64,000 nt of DNA from Rhexocercosporidium sp. MPI-PUGE-AT-0058. Lineage: Eukaryota > Ascomycota > Leotiomycetes > Helotiales. Position numbers and translations under genes: made by a program. Positions 35,823 to 46,648 of this stretch are shown here, in pieces (position 1 is the stretch's first letter; each line of letters opens with the position of its first letter). The notes under the pieces are model-generated. The model was not told the DNA's origin. It saw nothing but the letters and a program-made list of their open reading frames with translations, and did not search any database. The stretch spans positions 1,984,001 to 2,048,000 of the forward strand of contig JAGTJL010000011.1 of assembly GCA_020746875.1 (NCBI GenBank), written 5' to 3'.

Positions 35823-36525
35823 GTTGGTCGGAGTCAGTAAGGGGAGACAGTAGGGCTGCATGGTATTTAGTAATGTACAATACACTGGAAACTGCGTTGG
35901 AGCGACTACCGATTCCCATGGCCTTTCCGGGCAATTGAAGCAATGTTTAGTTCTTGTTTTCGTGGAAGTCTCATATCTCAAGTAACACTCAATTCAAGAT
36001 GACTGGCAAGGCTCCCTGGAAGTGACAAGACGGTACATTTTCTCTCGGCACACGTTGAGCGAGGCAATTCCAGGATGAAGGCGATCTCTTGGCCTAGATC
36101 CACTGCACCCAGAAACGGGCATCGAGTACAGTAGGTAATAGAATGGGATGGCCCATCCCGCGCGTATCGTACGTCGTATGACCCATGAAAATAGCTGGGC
36201 TTCCACTATGGTGTGTAGCCAGTCCAACCAATGCCGTGCGAGGGACATGCCCCCCTCCCACGCACTAGAACCCAGAAGGCACAAGTCTGGCTCACTAGCT
36301 TTTCTTTTCTTTTTCTCTCCGATCTGATGGGATCTGGTTGTGATAAAAGATAAAAGGGCCATTGTCGCTGATACTACGGTCTCGTTTTCACTACCCTGAT
36401 TGCTTACTACTGGATTTCTGATAGTCTCGCAATTGATTGTGTGTTTTGTTGAATTTTGACTTGTAAAGTCCTTCTCTTACACCCCTGCCCAAGGCATCGC
36501 CACTCTTACAGTACCATCTTCCAAC
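35823..36525. other. Intergenic between RhoGAP and symporter genes
   Basis: Holds the RhoGAP 3' region and the promoter of the symporter gene. No gene is supported; open frames on the minus strand show no domain. Confidence 0.4.
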
Positions 36526-39134
36526 ATGGGACAACCTTCTACCCAGGCAAGCAATGCCATCATCTACCTGTCATATGGCGCCTTCCTGTATGTACAGACC
36601 AAAATTTTGTCTTAGCAAGAAGAGCGTGGGCATGCTGACCATATCTCAAGAGTGTTTGGTTGCTATATCGCATGGCGACTAAGACACCAGTCTAAGGTAC
36701 CTCCCATCCAGAGCATCGAGGAATGACAGCAACGGACAGTAGAGACGATCCTAACTCCTAAACAGGCCGACTATCTCTCCTCGAACAGGACTCAAACTGG
36801 TTAGATTTCTCAGCCTCATCATAGCGCAACGTTCTCACCCTCTTTCTCGGACATCTGAGCTGCTTTATTTGATGATTCCGAGGACCCCTTTTCCTTTTTC
36901 TAAATGCGTGCATTGACTGACTTATAAACAGCGGTGCCTCTGGCATTGAACTTCATTGCGTCTGGTTAGTAGAAACTCGCGTGCAAAATATCAACCTCGC
37001 AATCAAAACGCGGCAGTCCACCAAACCGCCCATCAAGTGGCAGTACGCAAGCAAACCAAAACAGAACAGAGCAAAGTAAAGCAGGGCAATCGAAAATGAA
37101 GATCCTCGAGAGGGGATCAACTAGTTGTGAAGAGGTTCGTATTTGTCAACACCGCTGGTCCTCCTGGGAGAGCATCTCCCGTCTCGGGATTTATCTATCA
37201 CTCTGTGACTTTGACTCTCGAGATGGAGGGGGCTTCTGGGAGGATCAGCGCGGCTTCACTACGGGCGCCGATTCAATACAGTTTACTTGTGATCCAACTC
37301 CCCTCCCTTCCTTCACCGAGCATGCAGAGGGGAGAGATCACCGGTCCTGTGGAGATGAAGCTGAGATTGTACCGTGAACACTCGAACAAGTTAGGACTTG
37401 CGTGGGAAAGTGACTGCCGCTTTGAACAACCCCCTCCCCCTTCCAAGAAAATCTGAAAGCTAACATCAGCCCCTCTTACTTGTAAACAGCTCTCGGTTCC
37501 GGTATCCTCTTCGCTTATCCTCAACTTGCTACCATCACTGGTGTGCAGGGTGTTGTGGTCTATGCTGTTGCTTCTGCGGCTCCTCTTCTGATCTTCGCTT
37601 TCCTGGGCCCGATCATTCGGAAGAAATGTCCGGAGGGCTTTGTTCTCACGGAGTGGACGAGGCAGCGTTATGGGATTATTACGGCGCTGTACTTGTCGTT
37701 CCTTACGCTTGTTACGATGTTCCTCTATATGGTCGCTGAGCTGTCTGCCTTGCAGCAGATCATGACTGCCTTGACTGGAATGAGTGAGTTACTCTGGTGA
37801 AGATCTGGTTCCATGAGTCTTGCTTTCTTCCCATCCGAGTGAAAATACTCGAGCTATAGCTAACTTTGGTATAGATGGTCTCCCCATGGTTATCGTCGAA
37901 TGCGCAGTAACAACAATCTACACATGTGAGAAACACTACGTACGCCCTTCAGCCCTTCCCGACTAACTAAACCCTCAAGCTCTGGGAGGATTCAAGATCT
38001 CCTTCATCACAGACAACATCCAAGGAGCAATGGTCGTAGGACTCAGTACGTGAACCAAATCTCAGAACATCTTGTCAACCTAAACACCACACAACAGAAG
38101 CTCACACATCCTTCCTAGTAATCATCGCCACCATAACCGTCGGCGTCGAGACCAAAATCGACAAATCCCTCATCGACTCCTCCGGCCTGACAAAGCCCAC
38201 CCTCCTAGGCTGGCAACTCCTGTACATCCTCCCCGTCGCCATCCTAACCAACGACTTCTTCCTCTCCAACTTCTGGATCCGGGCGTTCGCCTCCAAGACC
38301 GACAAAGACCTCTGGATCGGAATCTCCATCGCCGCAGTCGCCGTCCTGATCATCCTGACTCTCGTCGGCACATCCGGCCTGATCGCCGCGTGGTCGGGAG
38401 CTTTCGATCCCACGAACCCCGAACAAGACGGTAGTATCGCGTTCTTCCTCCTCCTCGAGCAACTGCCCGCCTGGACCGTGGGAATCGTGCTCGTCATGGT
38501 CGTCTCCCTCAGCACAGCCGCGTTCGACAGTTTCCAATCCGCCATGGTCTCCACAGCCTCCAACGACCTCTTCCGCAACAAGCTCAATATCTGGTGGATC
38601 CGCGCCGCCGTCGTCCTGATCATCTTCCCGGTCGTAGTCATCGCCCTGAAAGCACCCAGCATCCTCCAGATCTACCTGATCTCGGACCTCGTCTCGGCTT
38701 CCACCATCCCGGTCCTGATCTTGGGTCTGAACGACCGCTTCTACTGGTGGCGAGGCTTCGAAGTCGTCGTTGGAGGACTGGGCGGTATCCTCTCCGTCTT
38801 CATCTTCGGGACGATCTACTTCGGCAGCGCGCTGCAGGGCGCGAAACTCATGTTGCTCGAGCAGGGACTGTACGGGAACGACTGGAGTGCCTTTGGAGCG
38901 TTCGTCGCTGCGCCTGTCGGTGGTTTGCTCTGGGGTTTTGGAGCGCTGGCAGTGAGACTTGCGTATCGCTTCTTCGAGGCGAAGATCAAGGGCCACAGGT
39001 TCGATGCGCTGGATCGTCCGGCCTATCTTGATCGAAGGGTTGAGGGGACTTCGGAATATGCTGAGGGTGGTGAGGTTCAGAGTGATCCTCGGGCTGGGCT
39101 CGTTACTGTGGATCATAAGGGGAAGTTCTTCTGA
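36526..39134 (+). CDS. Sodium:solute symporter family transporter (DUR3-like fold)
   Basis: Polytopic plasma-membrane transporter of the SSS family, 533 residues. Eight exons: 36526-36587, 36651-36696, 36766-36799, 36932-36964, 37490-37783, 37875-37925, 37980-38045 and 38119-39134; phases close. The acceptor at 38118 gives an uninterrupted membrane span (VVGLIIIATITVGV). Family features: FIASALGSGILFAYPQ early, TEWTRQRYG, SALQQIMTALTGM, YTSLGGFKISFITDNIQG (the SSS sodium-site region) and STAAFDSFQSAMVS. It is shorter than typical urea transporters of the family, so urea, polyamine or another solute are all possible. Intron 4 is 525 nt, far longer than the others. The last exon is notably GC-rich. 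Confidence 0.85.
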
Positions 39135-39590
39135 GCTCAGTTCAGCTAAGGCTGGATGGTCACAGATGGAAAGGCTGAAGCGAAAGTTGTGTTCGCTAAG
39201 CGAGGGGGAGAGACTGTGTGTGGTGGGTTGTGACAGTCGGGAGTTCGAAGTTGGTACAAATGGTGGTGATTGGAAGAGTGATGTTTTGGTTTTTTCTTTC
39301 TCTGTCTAGTTTCTGCTGGATCTGCATCTCTCGCTAGATCCAGGGAGGCTGTTTGTTTGTTGGTACAGCCAGCACTCACTCCACTCACTGTCATTAAATT
39401 TTTCCTGTCCCCATATCTCCGTACTGTACATACATACATAATCTACAAAATCCGCCAGGTCATACTCCTGGCTATGCAGTATCTCCAAATCTACCAAGCA
39501 ATACATCGTACAGTACATCCCACCCAGCCATACCGTCTACTCAAAGAAGGCACGTCACTTCAATCAAAAGCCTCCCACCTGCTGATCAAA

Positions 39591-40579
39591 CTACTCCTCC
39601 AACTTCTTCATCTCCCTCTCCTCAACATCTTCCAGCGTAGTCTCCGTAGTCGTCCCCCAAACCTGCCACTCACCCTCCTTCCACGCCCTCGCCATCTTCT
39701 GCAGCACAAGATACTCCACAACATCCTTCTCCTTCCCACTCCCCGGCACAATCTCCAACTCGCCCCCTTTCCCCTTAACCCACCTCGTCAGCCTCTGCGT
39801 CGAAGAAATCCTCACCACCGCCTGCCTGATCGCCATGCCATCAATCGGGATCGTCGCCCCCCTGTGAGAAACCAACTTCGCGCTCTTGTTATACCTCACC
39901 AGCTCCCACAGGACCTTCTCATCCTTCTGTCTATTCCCCACGCGGGAGCGGAACGTCTCGAAGATGCCGTCGGTGCAGATCCGGCGCAGGGTGTTGATCT
40001 CGCCGTCTGCGAAGGACGTGTACATCTCCCTGTGGAGCGCGAGGGCCGTGGGAGCGATTTGCCGGCGGCCGAGCTTGATGGAGCGCTTGAAGAAGTTGCG
40101 GGTGTTGGAGCGGCGCGGGGAGGAGATGTAGAGGGCGAAGAGGGAGAAGCGGTCGCGGAGGCGGGTCTTGATGTGTTCGAATTTGAATTTGAGGAGCGTG
40201 CTTAGGGGGGTGGAGGTTATTTGCGGCGCGTTGGTGCCGGTGGGAGTTATGAATGTGTCTTGAGGTGGAGAGTTAGTAGCTGTTACTGGGTGGTGGGTGG
40301 ATTGGTTGGTAGGTGGGTGGGAGGAGGGAGGAGGGAGGAGGGAAATATACCAGGGAGAATCCCAATATCAGAAGGCAGTTTCTGCGCTTGTCTCGACATA
40401 ACTCTCAAGCTGGGGTTCGACGTCTGACGCGGATGTTGTGCTCGCATCATATTCCGGTCTTCATACTGGCGGATGGAGGATTGGGAGAAGCATTGTCGCT
40501 GTATGTGAGGGCGAGGAGAGGAGAATCTCAGGACTTTGAACAGTGGCAGTGGCCGTCGGAGGGGTATTAAATGTGCCAT
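39591..40579 (-). CDS. Mitochondrial mL45/Mba1-like ribosome-membrane protein
   Basis: Predicted 298-residue mitochondrial protein that links the mitoribosome to the inner membrane for co-translational insertion. Exons on the minus strand: 40579-40351 and 40258-39591; phases close. The N-terminal 45 residues are basic with serines and no acids, fitting a matrix presequence. The C-terminal part has the Tim44/mL45 fold signature: MYTSFADGEINTLRRICTDG, then RSRVGNR, a YNKSAKLVSHR strand and VVRISSTQRLTRW. It ends in an acidic tail. Members of this family are single-copy housekeeping genes, so this supports the stability of the 33-40 kb island. Family call from recalled resemblance. Confidence 0.75.
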
Positions 40580-41199
40580 GGTAGGTGTGAGGATTGGATG
40601 TGGAGGGGAGGAGGGAGGTTGACGGTACTAAAACGTGCAAGGAATTAGACAGCGCTCGGGACTTTTTTTTTCTGGGATCGGCTGGGATATCGGTAGACGC
40701 GCACAACACGCGGCACGCGCGCGGCACGGCCAGTTTGTCACTAAAAGTTTGTTATCTTTGAAGGTGCGGTTGAGAGTCGGAACGGCATATAACGGCAATC
40801 GGCCGCGGCTACTTCCTGACCAAACACTCTTCTCCCTTGCTTACACGCTCAACTTCGTCTGTTGCACTCGCCCACGACATTTGCTGTTAGTATTATTTAT
40901 GTTGACCGCAAAGTATTGTATTAAAGAAATTGAGAGTAAGTTCGCGGAATAGATCACTAGTCTTATTATCTAAAGACTAATCTTTCGCCCAATTTTAGTA
41001 ATTATTTCTATAATTTTATAGCTCTTATTTCCTTATATATTACTCTTTACGTAAAGTAAGAAGAGCCTCTACTGATTAATACATGCTTTGGGCGGATTAG
41101 TGTCCACGTGAGTAAAGCAACACATATATATATATGATATTAAGTAACGGAAAGTTTTATAGAAAACTCAAAATGCATTTCAAATCATAATATAACGGT

Positions 41200-41310
41200 C
41201 CGTGTATTTACTCGGTGTAAATACAGGAAGCTGTTATTAATCTTAAAGATCGCGAAGTAAGTATATTACGTACGGCGAGATGAACAGTTATTAATATAGG
41301 TAAGATATTA
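41200..41310 (+). repeat. Dispersed repeat C, copy 2
   Basis: Matches the reverse complement of 9765-9870, sharing GGTCCGTGTATTTACTCGG and the following hundred bases with scattered changes. It runs straight into sequence resembling the middle of LTR family B. Confidence 0.5.
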
Positions 41311-43700
41311 TTTTTGGTTAAGCACGAAGCTCTTATTTAATAGTAGACGTGCTAGTTTTATATAAAACCTTCGTTCTCTTAAGATCTTTTAAATCTCTTA
41401 GATTTTTTTTGGTTTAAAAGATTCGAGAGATTTAAGGATTTATTACGTGACTCGAGGTCGCGTCATATTACAGTTTAACGTATTAAAAGAAACTTATTAG
41501 TTTACAAGTGTATTCAAAAAGTTTAATAACTCTTAAGAATTATATTCTTAAAATTTCTTTACTTCTTAAAACTGCGCGGCTTTTAAAATACTTCCTCTTA
41601 GGACTTAGTAGTCGTTTAAAAGCGTTTATAATATTATCTTTTCTTTAGTTTCACCTAGTTCTTACTCTTAAGTATACTAAAAGAAATATCGACGATATTA
41701 TCGGTTGTCTTTTTGTATTTAGTATAAGGTCGCTCGCCTGTCGTAATTCGTTAAGGCTTACGTAACGTAATAAAAAATGTCGCGTTACGTTAGTTTTACG
41801 TATCGAGAGCTCCGTGTGACGCTTATTTTATAAAAGACGGCAATTACGTGTGACTAGTGCCTTATGTTTTATAGCGGGAATATAAAGATAATAAGAGTTT
41901 TTTAGATGTAAGTAGAATGTATCCTTCCTGCAAGGAATGGAAATCTTCCCGAAGACACCCGAGTTGATTGTGAGCCTGCCATTGACGTCCAGCACTGGCT
42001 ACATTGGACTTGTAAGCAAAGGCCCTTGACGACCGAAGTGAAGCGCGCAGCATGACGGGCTGCCAACCGCCCGACAGAAAAAGCAGAGCCCACTTTCGAG
42101 CACAAGCTCTTGCTGGGCCAAAATTAAGATTTACTCACCATCAGCACACTGTAAAATAGCACCTGTGTAAAGTCAGCATCATTGTAGTAATAGTCCGTGA
42201 GGGAGCCATCCAAGTAAGCGCTACCGATCACTGTATACTGGTTGGTGCCCATTGCGGAACGTGTAAGAGAAGAGGATATGCATGTCAAGGATACGCAATT
42301 ATATAAGAAAAAAAGTAAAAAAAAAGAAATAAGTTATATATAAAAATAAGCTTTATAAAATCCCGTTTAATTTTAGTAACTTTTTAAATAAAAAGTTGTC
42401 GTATAGGCACAGGCAGCTGCTCACTTGGCACTGCACGTGACCTAATTAAGTTCTGCTACTGTAGACTGCCTTCAGGAAAACAACTGTTTCTCTTGATTCC
42501 TTTAATAATTAAAATATTAATTAAAATATTAATTAAAATATAATTAATTATTTTAATTCAATTAACTGCTCGCAGTGCTTTAATCTACTTCTATATTATA
42601 TTTATAAGCCCCGTTGACGAAGCTATTAAGTTAGTATTCTTCCCTCTGTACGCTATTGATTTAAATAAAGCTTATAAAGTAAGTTTATAAGTGAAACGCA
42701 TTTATTATACGTTACAGAGTTTTTTATTTTATTTTAAATATAAATTTACACAGTTGTTTTCTACCAACTTTTCTATTCTATTCTGGACAAGTATAAAGCC
42801 GAGCAACTGGACTCGATACCTCTCTACTCCTAGTCCTTCCTCTTTTATCGAACACTCGGAGCTTACGAGAGCAACTCCTTCGCTATAATAGACTTAACTT
42901 TAGCTTTTTTTTTTAAAAAAAAAAATTATCGAACTCCTCTTAATTATAATAAACGCACTTAAACTCCTTAATAATAAGTGTTTAAATCCTTTTATATCTT
43001 TTATAAAATATAAAAAATTAATAAACTTTACGTTATTAATTACTCTTAACCTTCTCGACGCCGAACCGAAGCCTTTATCGCTAAACGACTTAAAAGTATA
43101 ATAAAATAAAAAGCTATTAAGTATAACTTCTAAGCTTAGGCGAAATAAGATAAAGATACTCGCGACTTTATAAAACACAGCCCTAAGCCAAGCGTATTAC
43201 TACCGGCAAAAGCTATAATTAAAAATATAACTTTAATATATATTACTTTTATAAAAGAATACGTAAGAAAGCTCGTATAATAGACAGAAAAGGCTCGAGC
43301 TTATAAGGCAGCTTATAAGTAGATTTAGGAGATAATTAATCCTTTTGTTTATGGAGAAGGAATTAAGAAATGCGAGAACAAATAACCTTATATAAAAAAA
43401 AGCAATTAACCGAGATAATAAATAGAAACCTTTTACTTAAAGTTATGGATTCTTTAATTACTCCTCCGGGTCCTTAAGAGAGATTACGCCCCTTCGAAAA
43501 CAAGTACTCGCACGCTAATATAATCTACTTATAGGAAAAAGCTCGCTATTATTAAGGTAAGGCTAGTTAATCTTAAAAAATAATTTCAAAAATAAAAAGC
43601 GGCTTGTCAAAATACTCTCTTATACGACTTACCGGACGTTAGAAGACTGCTAATAGTGCTTGACTTTATTAAAGCCGTGTAAAAGAAGCTCGCACCGGAA

Positions 43701-43946
43701 TGAAAAATAAGAGATTTAGTGTGCATGATAATTTTATTATAAAGGGGATTTCTAGGTCTATAAAACTACTCTAGCTAATCACGTGTATATTCACTTGTAT
43801 AGCTTAATTAAGTATTTGCTTACGAGCTTACGAGTTAAAATAATCTCTTACCGGAAACCAGAGCTTTATGCGAAGCCGGAGCTTTATGCAAAGGTAGTTA
43901 AGATATAGAAAAGTATACTTAATATAATCTTATACCGAATGCGGTA
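43701..43946 (-). mobile_element. LTR family A, copy 3
   Basis: Reverse complement runs from TATAAGATTATATTAAG to CTTATTTTTCA and matches copies 1 and 2. Flanks are CGGAA and CCGAA, a near but not exact duplication. A second copy of the opening motif lies outside at about 43962-43980, as in copy 1. Confidence 0.65.
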
Positions 43947-44183
43947 GCTTAAGCTGTATGCTTAATATAATCTTATAAAAAACGAAGTATATATTATATT
44001 ATAAAATAAATTACTTAAGTTTATTACGTTAATTATAATAAGTATCGGGCATCTGGACTTTAAGTGCCTCGGGTTTACAAACGAAGGTTTCTTAAGTTCT
44101 TACTTCGCTTTCCTTGCCGATTACAGATCTTACTTTAAAAGCTATTATATCGAGTAACGATACTTTAAGTATAATACTTGAAA

Positions 44184-44675
44184 TATAACGTTTTTAATTT
44201 TACTAGTATTATACGTATAAGTTTGTCGGTTAGTATTAGTTATAAAATAAAGTTATAAGAGTCGAGTTCTTAATTAAAATTAAAACGTTATAAATAAAGT
44301 AAATTATTATATGAATTTGAGTATGAAGCTTTTATTTAATAGCAGAAATACTAGTCTTATATAAAACCTTCGATTCTTATGTAAGCTATACGAGCCGGTC
44401 TTGCAGAGCGCGTAAGCCCTCGCGACCCGTCTAGCAGACTAGTATAATACGTGACTTCTGGTTACTAAACCAGCGGCTAACTAACTATCTCTTAGTTACT
44501 ATTAAATATATAAAATAATTCTTAAGTTATATAACTTACCGAGTTTGCTTACCCTTCTTAGATTATACAAGTCCATAAGCTTATACAATCCTCTTAAAGT
44601 ATACTACTTCTCCGGGTTGTCCTTCCTGACTGGCTTATACAATCCACGTGGATTACATATTCCCAGAACGTGATA
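44184..44675 (+). mobile_element. LTR family B, copy 1
   Basis: About 492 bp from TATAACGTTTTTAATT to CCAGAACGTGATA; aligned with 51702-52195, the ends appear to be TG...CA mutated by C-to-T/G-to-A changes. No target duplication is visible. Confidence 0.7.
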
Positions 44676-44801
44676 ATCGGTTACGAATTGTCTTAATTAT
44701 AAAAAGCTAAGATTAAGTTAAGAAATTAAAAAATATCCGATAATACGAAAAGGGCTAAAAAAAGCGGTAGGAATTATAAATTATAATAAAATTCCTCTAT
44801 C

Positions 44802-44952
44802 TGTGACAGCGCAGTATCAAGGCACACGACTAGCAAGTAATTAGCTTTACCGCTAGGCCAACTAACCTCAAAAGGGTATTAGAATAGACTAGCATCTATT
44901 CTGCTAATCGGTTATATATATAGGTTACCGAAGTAAACCCGAATCTGTCACA
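44802..44952. mobile_element. Short solo LTR, family D, copy 2
   Basis: A 151-bp segment with perfectly inverted ends TGTGACAG and CTGTCACA, flanked by CTATC and CGATC (4 of 5 match). On the minus strand it shares GTTGGCCTAGCGGTAAAGC with the copy at 9598-9740. Confidence 0.7.
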
Positions 44953-45471
44953 CGATCGACGGTAAAACTATTAAATAAGCAAAAAGCGTATAAAAGCAAT
45001 CGTAAGCGGGCCAGACTCTTTAATTTTAAATGCTATAAGATTTAAGTCTTAAGCGCTTACGTAAATCTCTTAGCTATATCCCGAAGTATAAAAAGATTCT
45101 TAATAATAAACTAATATTATCTAATTTATTAAAAAAACGAGAGTAAGATAAAGTTAAAAATAATCATAAGAAAACGCTATAATAACTAATAATAACGACT
45201 AAGTTCAACTTTATATAAAAAAAGGGGGTTAAATATAATAAGAAGCATTGCTTAATTAAGGAGTTTATTTTATTCTTTCGTATAAAAATCATAAGTTTAT
45301 AAATATAAAAGAAAGAATAAAATAAAAGTTACGAGGCTTTTATTATATAATATATATTTCCTTTAGATTTATTAAAATAAGTAACAATAACTTAATAACT
45401 ATAAGCGGTAAATACGAAATTAAGGCCGAATTATAAGCGATTATATAAACTTTTAATATTTCTACTTCCAG

Positions 45472-45796
45472 CCTGCCCACTTCCAAAACGGTGGCAGCCA
45501 TCACTTCGCATGCACCGATCCTGGTCAGCAACCTCATGTTGTCTTTGGAGGGCAAGGAGCCGGAGCCAAGCTACGATAGCTATACCTCGTGCCCACTTCT
45601 CACAGAGTATGGAAAGGTGCTCCTTGCAGAGTTCAAGTATGGTGGAGAGCCGAAGGAGACATTTAACGGCTGAGTCGGGATTGACCAAGCAGTTCATCGG
45701 AGGGCATTCTATCACCTGAAGGACTTCTTTCCATGGGTGTACAGAAAACATATGGTGAAAGGCACTTGGGGCGGGCCTAAGGGGTTCATCAACTGA
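45472..45796 (+). pseudogene. Sulfide:quinone oxidoreductase C-terminal fragment
   Basis: The plus frame encodes the C-terminal exon of a mitochondrial sulfide:quinone oxidoreductase: LPTSKTVAAI, SCPLLTEYGKVLLAEFKYGG, AFYHLKDFFPWVY and KGTWGGPKGF. One in-frame TGA at 45671 interrupts it; the frame is otherwise open from 45473 to the stop at 45794. A splice-acceptor-like TTCCAG precedes it. All upstream coding sequence, including the FAD-binding part and catalytic cysteines, is replaced by the AT-rich block. SQR oxidises sulfide in the mitochondrial inner membrane; this copy cannot. It lies about 0.9 kb upstream of the sulfate-permease gene, so loss of sulfide oxidation from a sulfur locus is a reasonable inference. 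Confidence 0.85.
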
Positions 45797-46648
45797 GATA
45801 ACCTTGGATCTAATGTATCCTTTCATTCGCATCGATAGGGTGCGGGACCTTGACCTGCAATATGAACCAGTCTGCTTGTACCATTCATTTTGTGGTCGAT
45901 TAAATTCGAGTACTGTATAGATCACGGTTATCATGATACCGAGAGTGCCTCGTCTCCTGTACAATATCAAAGCACGGAATTTAGAACCTTAATATTCCTC
46001 TCAATACTTGACCGGAGAGCAACCAGTTTCACCAATGAACGTGCTGGCTCTCATTTGCTACTGCCAGTCTTGTTTTTCTTGTTTGTTGTCAGCCGTTGGC
46101 CATTGCCATAGATTGACTTAACCCGATGACTTGATAACCCGATTTCACACGAAATAAAAGTATTTGTTGGCATTGCCTCTCGCACTTCAACACTTGCACA
46201 GGAATATATCTAGGTGGTGAAGGCAAAGTTGTTGGTAGGTTCGGGTGTAGGTTGCCCTGGGGGGCGGAACATGGAAAGAGGGGTTTCTTGGCGGGGTTCC
46301 ATGCGCTCTTTACACGCTCCTTAGGTCCCCGGGCGGCCGCCTTGTCAATAAGGCTATTGCCGAGTTTAGTAACAACAAGTCGGCGACCAGCCATGCCAGC
46401 CAGACTTTTTGACTTTCCCAACAACTAGGATTGCACATTAATGGAAAGTACTTCGGCCTACTCAGAGCTTCGTCACCTGGTTTCTCGTCATGTTAAAATT
46501 CGTCAATCAGGTGGCCCATTTCGGGAACAGATGTTCATCGAATAGCAATTCATGTGCATTATCATATATAAGTGAGCTGACACTACATTGCGTTGTAGTT
46601 TGACACATTTCCCATCTTTCTTCAAGAACGCGTTGACTTCCAATCAAG
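45797..46648. promoter_or_regulatory. Upstream region of the sulfate permease gene
   Basis: No gene is supported. A minus-strand open frame at 46089-46424 lacks domain or codon support. The last 100 bases are likely leader sequence of the SulP transcript. Confidence 0.4.

Larger units (their letters stand above)
40580..45465. repeat. AT-rich, RIP-like block 4 with several LTR copies
   Basis: After a short promoter-like stretch (to about 40950) the sequence is RIP-like. It includes repeat C (41200-41310), LTR B-like sequence at 41310-41385, LTR A copy 3 (43701-43946), LTR B copy 1 (44184-44675) and LTR D copy 2 (44802-44952). A GC-normal island at 41930-42290 holds short minus-strand frames with plausible exon character but no recognisable domain. 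No intact gene is present. Confidence 0.75.

Noticed and set aside
38102..39116. Long minus-strand frames opposite the symporter's last exon (up to 290 codons)
   Set aside because: They arise from the GC-rich codon use of the symporter exon; composition is charged low-complexity and nothing matches a family.
39357..40205. A 282-codon plus-strand frame over the mL45-like gene
   Set aside because: It is antisense to a gene with a recognisable fold and presequence; its Leu/Pro/Arg-rich translation has no domain.
41862..42290. Mitochondrial presequence-like frame (MLRASLRSSRAFAYKSN) and a nearby exon-like frame in a GC-normal island
   Set aside because: The frames do not join through credible introns and no domain is recognisable; only the island is noted.
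42690..43690. Transposase suspected from KYKAEQLDSIPLYS and following lysine-rich frames
   Set aside because: Frames are broken and no catalytic motif could be aligned, so no family is claimed.
45431..45970. A 179-codon minus-strand frame opposite the SQR fragment
   Set aside because: The plus-strand reading matches SQR closely; the minus frame is a shadow.
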